Assembly (NCBI GenBank): GCA_012523895.1
Contig: JAAYSZ010000031.1
Coordinates: forward strand, 1 to 32,497
Source of the DNA: Erysipelotrichaceae bacterium
GTDB lineage: Bacteria > Bacillota_I > Bacilli_A > Erysipelotrichales > Erysipelotrichaceae
Direction: 5' to 3'
DNA length: 32,497 nt
Shown: positions 14,750 to 23,111 of the stretch, piece after piece
How the letters are laid out: every line of letters begins with the position of its first letter
Numbering within the stretch: position 1 is the stretch's first letter
Position numbers and translations under genes: made by a program
Notes under the pieces: model-generated
Told to the model about the DNA's origin: nothing
Databases searched by the model: none
Seen by the model: only the letters and a program-made list of their open reading frames with translations

Positions 14750-15262
14750 ATGGAAAATTTAGTTTATAAGATTAATGGAAAAGATTTAGAAGTTACTTAT
14801 GAAGAATTAATTGAAAACAATAAAAGTAATATGTATGCAGGAGTGGCTCTAGCATATAAATTATTAAATTTATTGATAAGCTTTAATAGTGATTTATCAA
14901 ATATTAATTATTTCTTTTCTGGTATAGGGGAAAATGGTAAAGGTGTTATTGATACTATAAATTATGTGTTTAATAATAGTGTGACTATTGATTTAAACTA
15001 TGATGTATTAAATAATGTTGTAGCACCTGATGCTCCTAATGGTGGTAAATATTATTTTATATTTAAAGGGAATAAAGAAATAAGAATTAAATTAAAAGAA
15101 AGCTTAATAAATGAAGAGTTTATTAAAATAAGTAGAGAAGTTAAAAAATACAAAGTTTTACCTAATGATTTAGAAGTTAAATTATTAAATGTAAGAAAAA
15201 ATCAAGAAAAAGCAGTTTTAGGATTAATTGTTGAAGAAATATTTGATTGGGAAATTGTTTAA
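14750..15262 (+). CDS. Unknown operon protein, weakly FmdE-like
   Basis: This encodes 170 residues and begins two bases after the binding-protein stop. It has no signal peptide and no cysteine. The layout MYAGVALAYKLLNLLISFN, then a stretch ending VIDTINYVFNNSVTIDLNY, then GGKYYFIFKGNKEIRIKLKE, loosely recalls the FmdE family (formylmethanofuran dehydrogenase subunit E-like), whose members normally carry metal-binding His and Cys that are missing here. I consider the family call weak. As the last gene of the importer operon it may handle the imported compound or assist the hydrogenase-like protein. Confidence 0.5.
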   Translation: MENLVYKINGKDLEVTYEELIENNKSNMYAGVALAYKLLNLLISFNSDLSNINYFFSGIGENGKGVIDTINYVFNNSVTIDLNYDVLNNVVAPDAPNGGKYYFIFKGNKEIRIKLKESLINEEFIKISREVKKYKVLPNDLEVKLLNVRKNQEKAVLGLIVEEIFDWEIV

Positions 15263-15265
15263 TAA

Positions 15266-15296
15266 AAAACCTTAAGTTTTTATAGCTTAAGGTTTT
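15266..15296. terminator. Bidirectional terminator between convergent genes
   Basis: AAAACCTTAAG (15266-15276), a nine-base loop, CTTAAGGTTTT (15286-15296). A-rich and T-rich flanks let it work for both the importer operon and the minus-strand isomerase gene. The same 11-base stem recurs at 18119. Confidence 0.85.
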
Positions 15297-16182
15297 ATAA
15301 TATTTTTGAAAGAGTTATTGCATCTTTTATACATTTGATTGTGGTATCGTAATCCACTTCAGGTTCAAGTGATAAATAAGGATGCAGTTTTTCTTTTGAT
15401 AAAAGAGGGAGTAATTGTGCAAAGTTTATGTCTCCTTCTAAAATGCCTACATGAACATATGGTTTAACTTTTGTTTCATCAAAAGTATAGTTTTTTATAT
15501 GAACATGAGAAATATTATCTTTGAGTAGTTTATATTCTTGATGTAATGTTATATTTTTATAATTATCAGGTACTTGTGATTTTATAGCACGATAACTATT
15601 TGCAGGATCCCATAAACATTTTAGATAATTTGAATTACAAAGTTGTACAAGTTTTAATGTCATTTCTCCTTTAGGGCAATGTGAATAAGGGCAATTTTCT
15701 AAACCTAGACATATGTCATATTTTTCAGCAATTGAAATAGCTTTTTTTAAATGTTTAAAAATCTCGTTTAAATCTTTGTCAGTTCCAAATTTTGTGTTTA
15801 CTTTATTATCTGGAAATCTAAAAGGGAAAATTCGAACAGATTTACAATCAAGTTCATTTGCGATTTTACATGCGTTTTCTAAAGCAATTAAATGATCTTC
15901 TATGGTTCCATTTACTACATGGAAGTTTTCATTAAATAAAGAAATTTCATAGTCTTCATAAAGTTTTGCCATAAAAAACACTGTACTTGCAATATTAGAA
16001 ACTTTTAAATTATATTTTTTTAATATTTCTTTTATTATTTTAACTTCATTAAAATTACACTGTTCAATTGATTTATTAAAAACATTGTGAATTTCAACAG
16101 TATTTAACCCTAAATTAGAAATTGTTTTACATGCTTCTAAAAAGTCTTGAGATACTTGATCGCTAATTATTGATAGTTTCAA
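15295..16182 (-). CDS. Sugar phosphate isomerase/epimerase-like TIM-barrel protein
   Basis: This encodes 295 residues starting with TTG at 16182, eight bases after AGGAGG on the minus strand. It shows the xylose-isomerase-like/AP-endonuclease-2 barrel pattern: KLSIISDQVSQDF at strand 1, LNTVEIHNVF at strand 2, CKSVRIFPFRFP, ICLGLENCPYSHCP with the metal-binding Glu, CLWDPANS with the metal-binding Asp, HVHIKNYT, and SLEPEVDY near the end. These acidic and His residues are in the usual places for a divalent-metal site. Such enzymes isomerise or epimerise sugars and inositol derivatives; the substrate is unknown. It stands alone on this strand, facing away from the reductase gene. Confidence 0.85.
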   Translation of the reverse strand: MKLSIISDQVSQDFLEACKTISNLGLNTVEIHNVFNKSIEQCNFNEVKIIKEILKKYNLKVSNIASTVFFMAKLYEDYEISLFNENFHVVNGTIEDHLIALENACKIANELDCKSVRIFPFRFPDNKVNTKFGTDKDLNEIFKHLKKAISIAEKYDICLGLENCPYSHCPKGEMTLKLVQLCNSNYLKCLWDPANSYRAIKSQVPDNYKNITLHQEYKLLKDNISHVHIKNYTFDETKVKPYVHVGILEGDINFAQLLPLLSKEKLHPYLSLEPEVDYDTTIKCIKDAITLSKIL

Positions 16183-16207
16183 GAGTAATACCTCCTTTAT
16201 TAATTTA

Positions 16208-16236
16208 ATTATTTATTGTTAAAAAATAAAAGTCAA
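16208..16236 (-). promoter_or_regulatory. Promoter for the isomerase-like gene
   Basis: On the minus strand TTGACT (16231-16236) and AATAAT (16208-16213) are 17 bases apart, 25 bases upstream of the TTG start. Confidence 0.6.
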
Positions 16237-16288
16237 TAAATCTAAAAAATTATATCACTTGTGCACTTTACGTAGATTTAACACAAAT

Positions 16289-16317
16289 TTGATAATTGAT
16301 TTAATGAGGAATATAAT
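16289..16317 (+). promoter_or_regulatory. Promoter for the flavin reductase gene
   Basis: TTGATA (16289-16294) and TATAAT (16312-16317) are 17 bases apart, close to consensus. The start would be near 16324, leaving a leader of only about 15 nt that is little more than the ribosome site TGGAGG. Confidence 0.8.
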
Positions 16318-16338
16318 GAAAACATGGAGGAAATTAAA

Positions 16339-18108
16339 ATGAAAAGATTTGTTGTGTTATTACTTTCGATATTCTTATTATTCGGATGTGGTAGCCCTGC
16401 AACTGATACTTCAAGTACTTCAAATTTAACTGATGGTACTTATGAAGGTGTTGGACAGGGCAAAAACGGTGATGTAAAAATAAGTATAACTATCGAAAAC
16501 GGTGAAATTGTTGATGGTAAAGTTGTCGAAACAAAAGAAACTGCAGGTTATGCGTCTGCATCTGATGTTATTTTGGAAAATGTTATTGCAAGTAATTCAT
16601 TAGATGTTGATATAGTTACTGGATCAACAATGACTTCTGAAGCAACTTTAGAAGCAATTAAAGATTGTTTAGCACAAGCTGGTGGAAGTGAAGCTGACTT
16701 AATTAAAAAAGAAGTTGGTGAAGCTGGTAAAAAAGAACTTATAACTGAAGAACATCAAGTTGTGGTAGTTGGAGCTGGTGGAGCTGGGTTAGTTGCGGCT
16801 ATTGAAGCTAAAAATCATGGTGTTGAAGATGTAATTATTATTGAAAAAATGCCATTTGTTGGTGGAAACACTTTAATTTCTGGTGCAGAAATGGCTGCTC
16901 CTGGAAATCATCTTCAAGAGGCTGAAGGTATTGAAGATAGCGCTGATTTATATTATGAAGACGTATTAGTTGCTGGAGGAGATCCTGCATTAGTTAGAGT
17001 TCTTGCGGATAATTCATTAGAAGATTCAAAATGGATGGCTGATGAAATTGGTGTTATTTGGATTGATGAACTAATGTTCTTTGGTGGACATACTGTAAAA
17101 AGATCTTTAATTCCTTTAGGAAATAGAGGAACTGAATTAATTACTAAACTTGAAGCTAAGGCTAAAGATTTAGGAATTAAAATTTTATTAAATACAGCTG
17201 CTACTGAATTAATTACTGATGATAGCGGTGCTGTAGTTGGAGTAAAAGCTGAAGGTAAAGATGCTGATTATGAATTTAGTGCTAAAGCAGTTATCTTAGC
17301 TACTGGAGGTTTTGGAAATAACGTTGAAATGAGAGTTAAATATGACCCTTCAGTTGATGATTCTATCCTTTCTACAAATGCGGCAGGTATTGATGGTGAT
17401 GGAATTGTAATGGCAGAGGCTGTTGGTGCTGATTTAGTTGATATGGAATATATTCAACTTTATCCTGTATGTCATCCTGAAACAGGTGCCTTACTTTATG
17501 TAGATGATGTTAGATTATTTGGAGCTACAATCATTGTTAATGAAGAAGGTGAAAGATTTGTTGAAGAGCTTGAAACTAGATATGTAATGTCTATGGCTGT
17601 AAAAGAACAAACTGGTTCTGTAGCATATGAGTTAATGACTTTACAAGCAGCAATTGATGCTGGAGTATTAGAAAATCATAAAGCTGAAGTTGATGATTTA
17701 ATGGAAAATGGTTTCTTAGTTCAAGCAGATACACTTGAAGAAGTTGCTGAATTAATGGGAGTAGATCCTGATAATTTAGTAGCTACTGTTGAAAAATGGA
17801 ATTCTTATGTTGATGGCGGTAAAGACTTAGATTTCAATAAACGTGGTAAATTATTTAGAATTGATGAAGCACCTTATTGGTTATTGAAATTTGCACCAGC
17901 TGTACATCATACTATGGGAGGAGTTAAGATAGATCCTTCTACTCATGTAATTAATACTGAAGGAGAAATTATTCCTGGATTATATGCTGCTGGAGAAGTT
18001 ACTGGAGGAATCCATGGTAATAATAGACTTGGAAGTGTTGCAATTGCAGATATAGTTGTATTTGGAAGAATTGCTGGACAAACTGTAGCTAAAGAAATTG
18101 CTGAGTAA
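16339..18108 (+). CDS. Extracellular FMN/FAD reductase lipoprotein (fumarate/urocanate reductase-like)
   Basis: This encodes 589 residues. The ATG at 16339 follows GGAGG; the in-frame ATG at 16324 overlaps the ribosome site. Signal peptide with lipobox, Cys17. Residues about 30-115 form an FMN-binding domain with TGSTMTS (94-100) at the site where ApbE-type transferases attach FMN to threonine. From about 140 comes a flavoprotein domain: GAGGAG (145-150) for FAD, GGNTLISGAEM, and a C-terminal HHTMGGVKID and GLYAAGEVTGGIHGNNRLG segment. The layout matches secreted UrdA/FrdA-like reductases that receive electrons from extracellular electron transfer or quinol systems and reduce fumarate, urocanate or related enoates. 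The acceptor cannot be settled here. No apbE gene is in the window. It is transcribed alone. Confidence 0.9.
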   Translation: MKRFVVLLLSIFLLFGCGSPATDTSSTSNLTDGTYEGVGQGKNGDVKISITIENGEIVDGKVVETKETAGYASASDVILENVIASNSLDVDIVTGSTMTSEATLEAIKDCLAQAGGSEADLIKKEVGEAGKKELITEEHQVVVVGAGGAGLVAAIEAKNHGVEDVIIIEKMPFVGGNTLISGAEMAAPGNHLQEAEGIEDSADLYYEDVLVAGGDPALVRVLADNSLEDSKWMADEIGVIWIDELMFFGGHTVKRSLIPLGNRGTELITKLEAKAKDLGIKILLNTAATELITDDSGAVVGVKAEGKDADYEFSAKAVILATGGFGNNVEMRVKYDPSVDDSILSTNAAGIDGDGIVMAEAVGADLVDMEYIQLYPVCHPETGALLYVDDVRLFGATIIVNEEGERFVEELETRYVMSMAVKEQTGSVAYELMTLQAAIDAGVLENHKAEVDDLMENGFLVQADTLEEVAELMGVDPDNLVATVEKWNSYVDGGKDLDFNKRGKLFRIDEAPYWLLKFAPAVHHTMGGVKIDPSTHVINTEGEIIPGLYAAGEVTGGIHGNNRLGSVAIADIVVFGRIAGQTVAKEIAE

Positions 18109-18118
18109 TATATAATTT

Positions 18119-18151
18119 AAAACCTTAAGTTCAGTCACTTAAGGTTTTTTT
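18119..18151 (+). terminator. Rho-independent terminator after the flavin reductase
   Basis: AAAACCTTAAG (18119-18129), loop of eight, CTTAAGGTTTT (18138-18148), T run to 18151. The stem is identical to that at 15266. Confidence 0.9.
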
Positions 18152-18163
18152 ATGTTTACTACA

Positions 18164-18172
18164 TGATATAAT
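18164..18172 (+). promoter_or_regulatory. Extended -10 promoter for the FakA-like domain gene
   Basis: TGA-TATAAT spans 18164-18172, an extended -10. The -35 region is poor and overlaps the preceding terminator. Confidence 0.5.
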
Positions 18173-18196
18173 TTTTAAAAATAAGGAGTGTGTAAT

Positions 18197-18448
18197 ATGA
18201 TTGAATATAGATATGATGTACAACTTTTAATAGAAGGTAAAGACTTAAATGAAGATAAGATTAATGATTATATTATTGATAATTTTGAAGGTGATAGTCT
18301 TTTAGCTGTAGGGGATGATGAATTAATTAAAGTTCATTTTCATACAAATAAACCTTGGGAGATATTAGAGTATTGTTCAACACTTGGTGAAATATTTGAT
18401 ATTGTAGTTGAAGATATGGTTAGACAATCAAATGGCTTAAAAGGGTAA
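18197..18448 (+). CDS. Free-standing FakA (YloV) C-terminal-like domain
   Basis: This encodes 83 residues, ATG nine bases after AAGGAG; a GTG at 18188 is too close to that site. The sequence YDVQLLIEGKDLNEDKINDY, then DSLLAVGDDELIKVHFHTNKPWEILEYCSTLGEIFDIVVEDM, matches part of the C-terminal region of FakA/YloV proteins, the fatty-acid kinase subunit that works with DegV-like FakB. There the GDSLxVVGDDxLVKVHVHT block is highly conserved. The kinase (DhaL-like) part is absent and the gene has its own promoter and terminator, so it looks like an independent small protein rather than a fragment. It could compete with or modulate FakA. Confidence 0.75.
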   Translation: MIEYRYDVQLLIEGKDLNEDKINDYIIDNFEGDSLLAVGDDELIKVHFHTNKPWEILEYCSTLGEIFDIVVEDMVRQSNGLKG

Positions 18449-18478
18449 ATGTAATATATAATTTATAATGGACTTGAT

Positions 18479-18517
18479 AAATGAAAATTTAAATGAAAGA
18501 ATTTTCATTTTTCTTTT
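18479..18517 (+). terminator. Rho-independent terminator after the FakA-like gene
   Basis: AAATGAAAATT (18479-18489), a ten-base loop, AATTTTCATTT (18500-18510), then a T-rich tract to 18517. The stem is AT-rich. Confidence 0.65.
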
Positions 18518-18526
18518 CAAATTTCA

Positions 18527-18554
18527 TTTACATGATTTTTTTACATGTTATAAT
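18527..18554 (+). promoter_or_regulatory. Promoter for the P-loop protein gene
   Basis: TTTACA (18527-18532) and TATAAT (18549-18554) are 16 bases apart, with TGT directly before the -10 as an extended element. The ATG lies 19 bases downstream. Confidence 0.75.
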
Positions 18555-18573
18555 ACGATGATGGAGGAATATT

Positions 18574-20271
18574 ATGAATCGAGAATATTATTATTCAAGA
18601 AACAATGCGATTATAAACTACACTACTAAGTATTGTAGAACAGTAGATGATTTACTAGCATCTGAAGGTTTTAGTAGTTTTTTAGATTTGTTTTTTGCGC
18701 ATATAGAAAAAAAGAAACATGATATGTATCAGTGGCTAACTTTTAAGTCTGGTGTAGAAGAAGCTAAAGAAGAACTTACTAGATTAGCAAAACTATTAAT
18801 GGTATTAGATGTTCAAGAAATTAGACATCCTGGATTAATTGAACCTGATAAGTTATTAGATGTAATTGAAACTGCATATCATTTTTGGAGAGGTATGGGT
18901 AGATATTCCATTATGTATGCAAATAATGATGAAGGATATCAAATCCAAAACTTTATTGATGCGGATACTAAGTTTAATGAGTTAGTTTTAAATTTTTATA
19001 GAACTATCCAACAAAAGGTACAAGGGACACAAAATAAAATATTTAGACAATTACAAGCAGGTACAAATGCAAGTATTTTATTACAAAAATATAATTTGGA
19101 TTTACCTTTAGGATATGAAGCGTTAAAAGGAATTCCATTTATTACAGAAATGATGTTAAGAACACCATTAATTCTTCATCCTAAGAGTAATAAAAGATTA
19201 GGTATGTTTGAAGAAACATTCAATCATCCTATGAAAGATTTTATTAGAAATGGTGATGATTGGATTTGTTATCCATGTAAAGTTGGAGATTTATTAACAT
19301 TTGCATATTTCCATATTGATTTTATAGGAAATATTATTGCTTGTCCTAACTTATTTGAAATTGCGACTAAAACTGAATGTCTAAATAGAAAACCTGATTG
19401 TATTGTTTTATTTGGTAATCCAGATGGTAAAGGTGATACAACTTTCTATCATGATAAAAAAGAAAATATTTGGATTGGAAAAATATCTTCTGAAGATGTA
19501 ATTGAATATTTTGGATATGTAAAAAAGATGTTTTTAACTTTACATAATTTAGCAGTTATGCAAAGAGGATGGTTACCAATTCATGGTGCAATGGTTAAAC
19601 TTTATTTAAGAGATGGAAGAGAAAAGAATGTAATGTTTATGGGTGATTCTGGTGCAGGAAAATCTGAAACAATTGAAGCTTTATCTACTATTTCTAAGGG
19701 GATTATTGATAGACAAGAAGTTATATTTGATGATATGGGTTCTATTCATATTGATAATAGAGGTAATATAGTTGCGCAAGGAACTGAAATTGGAGCTTTT
19801 GTAAGGCTTGATGATTTGGAGATGGGAAGTGCTTATAGGGATATGGATAGATCTGTATTCTTTAACCCAGAACTTAGCAATGCAAGAGTTGTTGTACCTA
19901 CAGCGCCTTATAAGGTTATAGTTAATAATCATCACATAGATTGTTTTATGTATGCAAATAACTATACTGATAAAAGAGGGTTATCTCAGTTTAAAACAGT
20001 TGAAGAGGCAAAACCTGTATTTGTAGAAGGGAAAAGAAATGCATTAGGTACCACTCAAGAAGTAGGTTTATCAACAACATTCTTCGCAAATCCATTTGGT
20101 CCAATGCAAAGACAAGAAATTGCAACTCCTTTGATTGATAAGATGTTTGATAAATTATTTGAAAAAGAAATCTTTGTAGGTGAGATTTATACATGTCTAG
20201 GCTTACCTGATAAGGGATGCGATGGTATATTAGATGCCGCAAGAGCATTATTAGATTTTGTACAAAACTAG
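18574..20271 (+). CDS. Large P-loop protein related to HPr kinase/PEPCK fold
   Basis: This encodes 565 residues, with GGAGG before the ATG. The N-terminal 200 residues are helical and unassigned. The P-loop GDSGAGKSET (357-366) matches the HprK consensus (GxSGxGKSE) better than ordinary Walker A boxes, and VIFDDMGSI a little later suits the paired acidic residues of the HprK/PEPCK superfamily. The remaining C-terminal part includes NNHHIDCFMYANNY and FFANPFGPMQR. It is much longer than HPr kinase (about 310 residues) and lacks the recognisable PEPCK substrate loops, so I call it an HprK/PEPCK-like ATPase or kinase of unknown target. It is a monocistron: strong promoter before, terminator overlapping its stop codon. 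Confidence 0.75.
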   Translation: MNREYYYSRNNAIINYTTKYCRTVDDLLASEGFSSFLDLFFAHIEKKKHDMYQWLTFKSGVEEAKEELTRLAKLLMVLDVQEIRHPGLIEPDKLLDVIETAYHFWRGMGRYSIMYANNDEGYQIQNFIDADTKFNELVLNFYRTIQQKVQGTQNKIFRQLQAGTNASILLQKYNLDLPLGYEALKGIPFITEMMLRTPLILHPKSNKRLGMFEETFNHPMKDFIRNGDDWICYPCKVGDLLTFAYFHIDFIGNIIACPNLFEIATKTECLNRKPDCIVLFGNPDGKGDTTFYHDKKENIWIGKISSEDVIEYFGYVKKMFLTLHNLAVMQRGWLPIHGAMVKLYLRDGREKNVMFMGDSGAGKSETIEALSTISKGIIDRQEVIFDDMGSIHIDNRGNIVAQGTEIGAFVRLDDLEMGSAYRDMDRSVFFNPELSNARVVVPTAPYKVIVNNHHIDCFMYANNYTDKRGLSQFKTVEEAKPVFVEGKRNALGTTQEVGLSTTFFANPFGPMQRQEIATPLIDKMFDKLFEKEIFVGEIYTCLGLPDKGCDGILDAARALLDFVQN

Positions 20272-20291
20272 TTTAACAAACTAGTTTTTTT
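20264..20291 (+). terminator. Terminator overlapping the stop codon of the P-loop gene
   Basis: AAAACTAGTTT (20264-20274), loop AAC, AAACTAGTTTT (20278-20288), T run to 20291. The TAG stop at 20269-20271 lies inside the 5' arm. Confidence 0.85.
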
Positions 20292-20349
20292 AATGAGGTA
20301 GAATTTATAGTTAAGATTAGGTAAAATATTTAATAAGTAGGTAACTATT

Positions 20350-21696
20350 ATGAGTTTTACATCTTTAGAATTTATACCATTTGTCTTTATAGCCTTTGTT
20401 TTATTTTATGTTACTAAAAATAAGGCTAGACTTTTTGTTTTGTTAGTTTTTAATGTTTTATTTTCATTAACTTTTGTATCATGGAATATAATAGTTTTAT
20501 TAATTTTTGGATTATATAGTTATTTTGCGGCTTTAAAAATTAATAAAAAAGGAATAATAATACCAATAATATTAGTATTTATCTTTTTTAAGTATTCATA
20601 TTATTTTACTGGCAATATTTTAACTCCTATTGGAATATCATTTTATACTTTTAAAATTATTAGTTATTTAATGGATGTTTATAATGAAAAGATTGAAGCT
20701 GAAAAAGATATATTGGTTTATTTAAATTATGTAATGTTTTTTCCTACTTTAGTTTCTGGTCCTATTTCTAGATTTAAACCTTTTATGGAATCATTAGATA
20801 ACAAGTTTGATTATAAAAAAAGTAGAGATGGAGCTTTTTTAATGTTTTCTGGTATTTTTGAAAAAATGGTTATTGCGGATTTTCTAGGAATATTAGTTAA
20901 TAATATATATGGCAATATAGAACTTACTGGAATTTATGTATGGATTGCGATATTTCTTTATGCATTACAAATTTATGTAGATTTTGATAGTTATAGTAAT
21001 ATAGCAATAGGTGCATCAAAAATAATGGGAATTGAAGTAGGAGAAAACTTTAAAACACCTTATTTATCAAGTAATATAAAAGAATTTTGGAGAAGATGGC
21101 ATATATCTTTAAGTACGTGGTTTAAAGATTATGTTTATATACCTTTAGGAGGAAATAGAAAAGGTGAATTTAGAAAACATCTTAATACGATTATTGTATT
21201 TATATTAAGTGGAGTATGGCATGGTTCTACAATTAATTTTTTGATTTGGGGCTTAGGTCATGGTTTACTTCAGTTAATAGAAGATTATTATTTTAAGTTT
21301 TACAATACTTTAAAACTTAATGATATTATTAAAAAAATAAATAAAATAATTGGCATAGTCATAAATTATATTTTAGTTTCAATATTGTTTGTCTTTTTTA
21401 AAATATCAAAATTTGATGATGCAATAGATGTATTTAGAAGATCATTTGTTATATCAGAGTTTGATTATATTAATTTGGGTTTAGTAGAAAGGGAATGGTA
21501 TTATCTGCTTATAATGATTTTTGTGTTTGTTATTATTGAATTAATTAGATATAAACATTCAATGGTAAGTTTAATCACAGAAAGAAATATTATTATAAGA
21601 TGGACTGTGTATGTAAGTATGGTCGCAATATTTTTAATATTTGCGATTTATGGTTCACAGTATAATCCTGCAGATTTTATCTATAAGCATTTTTAA
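20350..21696 (+). CDS. MBOAT family membrane O-acyltransferase (AlgI/DltB-like)
   Basis: This encodes 448 residues with around ten hydrophobic helices. The N-terminus MSFTSLEFIPFVFIAFVLFY and the TPIGISFYTFKIISYLMDVY block are typical of bacterial AlgI/DltB proteins. The MBOAT motif GVWHGSTINFLIWGLGHG carries the conserved His291 and His304. FWRRWHISLSTWFKDYVYIPLGG is another hallmark. Such enzymes move acyl groups across the membrane and hand them to an SGNH partner, here encoded one base downstream. The target could be an exopolysaccharide, teichoic acid or peptidoglycan. No carrier-protein genes of a dlt operon are present, so it is not classical D-alanylation. Confidence 0.9.
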   Translation: MSFTSLEFIPFVFIAFVLFYVTKNKARLFVLLVFNVLFSLTFVSWNIIVLLIFGLYSYFAALKINKKGIIIPIILVFIFFKYSYYFTGNILTPIGISFYTFKIISYLMDVYNEKIEAEKDILVYLNYVMFFPTLVSGPISRFKPFMESLDNKFDYKKSRDGAFLMFSGIFEKMVIADFLGILVNNIYGNIELTGIYVWIAIFLYALQIYVDFDSYSNIAIGASKIMGIEVGENFKTPYLSSNIKEFWRRWHISLSTWFKDYVYIPLGGNRKGEFRKHLNTIIVFILSGVWHGSTINFLIWGLGHGLLQLIEDYYFKFYNTLKLNDIIKKINKIIGIVINYILVSILFVFFKISKFDDAIDVFRRSFVISEFDYINLGLVEREWYYLLIMIFVFVIIELIRYKHSMVSLITERNIIIRWTVYVSMVAIFLIFAIYGSQYNPADFIYKHF

Positions 21697-21697
21697 T

Positions 21698-23110
21698 ATG
21701 ATGAGTGTATTTAAAATTATATTTAAAAGTGGATTTTTATTAAGTGTTACCTTAGGGCTTAGTTTATATTTTTCTAAGGCTTTTTCTCCGCTTTCAAATA
21801 ATTTAAAGACTGCTTATTTAAGTGTTCCTGAAAATACTTTAGATGTAGTTGTTTTAGGATCTTCTCATACACAGTATGGAATTAATCCAGCAGTAATTAA
21901 TAATGAGACAGGCTTATATGCATATATTAATGCAAGTGCTTGTCAGCCAATGGAAGTATCATACCAAATGTTAAAAGAGAGTTTAAAAACTCAAAAACCT
22001 AAGGTTGTATTGCTTGATGTTTTTACAATGATGCCTGGACAAAGTGTTTGTTATGATGAGTCAATTTATAAACTTGCTTCTGATGAAATGACAGGAATAG
22101 AAAAAATTAATACCTTATTGTATATAGAAGATAAAAAGATTGCTTTTGATTATATTATTTCTATTAGAATGTATCATCAAAGATGGAATGAAATAGACTT
22201 TAATGATTTAAAAATAAGAAATGAAGATATTCCTTATGATTCTTTTGGTTATATTAATTTAGAACCTAAAGAATATGTATTTAAATATTTAGAGCCTAAA
22301 TCTAAAAAGAATAAATATGAATTAAAGGAAAAAGATGTAAAATCTTTAAATAAAATAAAAGCTTTATGTGATGAAAATAATATTGAACTTCTTCTTATAA
22401 AGACTCCTTTTGATATAGATCAAGAAAACTATGATGCATTAATGGCTATTTGGGATTTAGCTGATGATTTAGATATAGAATATTTAGATTTAATAGATTA
22501 TACGGAAGAAATGGATTTTGCTTTTGGTATGGATTCTGAAACATGGCACAATACAAATTGGGGTGCTTATAAAAACAGCAAATTAATAAGTGAATATTTA
22601 ATAAAAAACTATAAATTTGAACATGTCTATAATGAAGAAGTAGAAAGAAATTTAAATTATTTAAAAAATACAACTTTATATAATATGTTGTTAAATCAAG
22701 TTGATCCTTATAAATTTATGAAATATGCATCTGAATTTGATTGTATAATTTTACTTAAATACAATGGTTTTTATAAAACAACTATTGGTGAATATGAAAA
22801 TGAGTTATTAAATAATATGGGATTTGAGAATGATTTTATTAAAAATAAAAAAAATAATTATTATGGTGTTGTTTCTAATGGTGAATTGATAGATTTTGAT
22901 GATAAAGAACTTATTACAAGAGTTAATGGTAAAAAAATAGTGATTAATAAAAATAAGATTGAATTTAATAATCAAATATTAAAAGATGCTGATGGAGAAT
23001 TAACAATTGTTGTATATGGAATTGATTTTTCATGGAATCAAAATATGAATGTTGATTATTCTAGTAGGTGGTTTTGGAAGAATGGTTGTCTAGGATGGGA
23101 ATGTAAGTAA
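21698..23110 (+). CDS. SGNH-hydrolase-like partner of the MBOAT acyltransferase (AlgJ/DltD-like)
   Basis: This encodes 470 residues from the ATG at 21698, one base past the MBOAT stop; no clear ribosome site is present, so translation is likely coupled. One N-terminal membrane anchor (about 7-25) leads to an extracellular domain with LGSSHTQYGINP, where Ser55 or Ser56 would be the nucleophile, and a later WHNTNWGAYKNS block holding the candidate catalytic His. Family members transfer the acyl group from the MBOAT to the polymer. The C-terminal 130 residues (from about 340) go beyond the usual SGNH length and are not assigned. It lies one base upstream of the RNA methyltransferase gene. Confidence 0.8.
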   Translation: MMSVFKIIFKSGFLLSVTLGLSLYFSKAFSPLSNNLKTAYLSVPENTLDVVVLGSSHTQYGINPAVINNETGLYAYINASACQPMEVSYQMLKESLKTQKPKVVLLDVFTMMPGQSVCYDESIYKLASDEMTGIEKINTLLYIEDKKIAFDYIISIRMYHQRWNEIDFNDLKIRNEDIPYDSFGYINLEPKEYVFKYLEPKSKKNKYELKEKDVKSLNKIKALCDENNIELLLIKTPFDIDQENYDALMAIWDLADDLDIEYLDLIDYTEEMDFAFGMDSETWHNTNWGAYKNSKLISEYLIKNYKFEHVYNEEVERNLNYLKNTTLYNMLLNQVDPYKFMKYASEFDCIILLKYNGFYKTTIGEYENELLNNMGFENDFIKNKKNNYYGVVSNGELIDFDDKELITRVNGKKIVINKNKIEFNNQILKDADGELTIVVYGIDFSWNQNMNVDYSSRWFWKNGCLGWECK

Positions 23111-23111
23111 T

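Noticed and set aside
18197..18448. FakA-like gene as a broken pseudogene
   Set aside because: It has own promoter, ribosome site, intact frame and terminator, and no kinase remnant is nearby.
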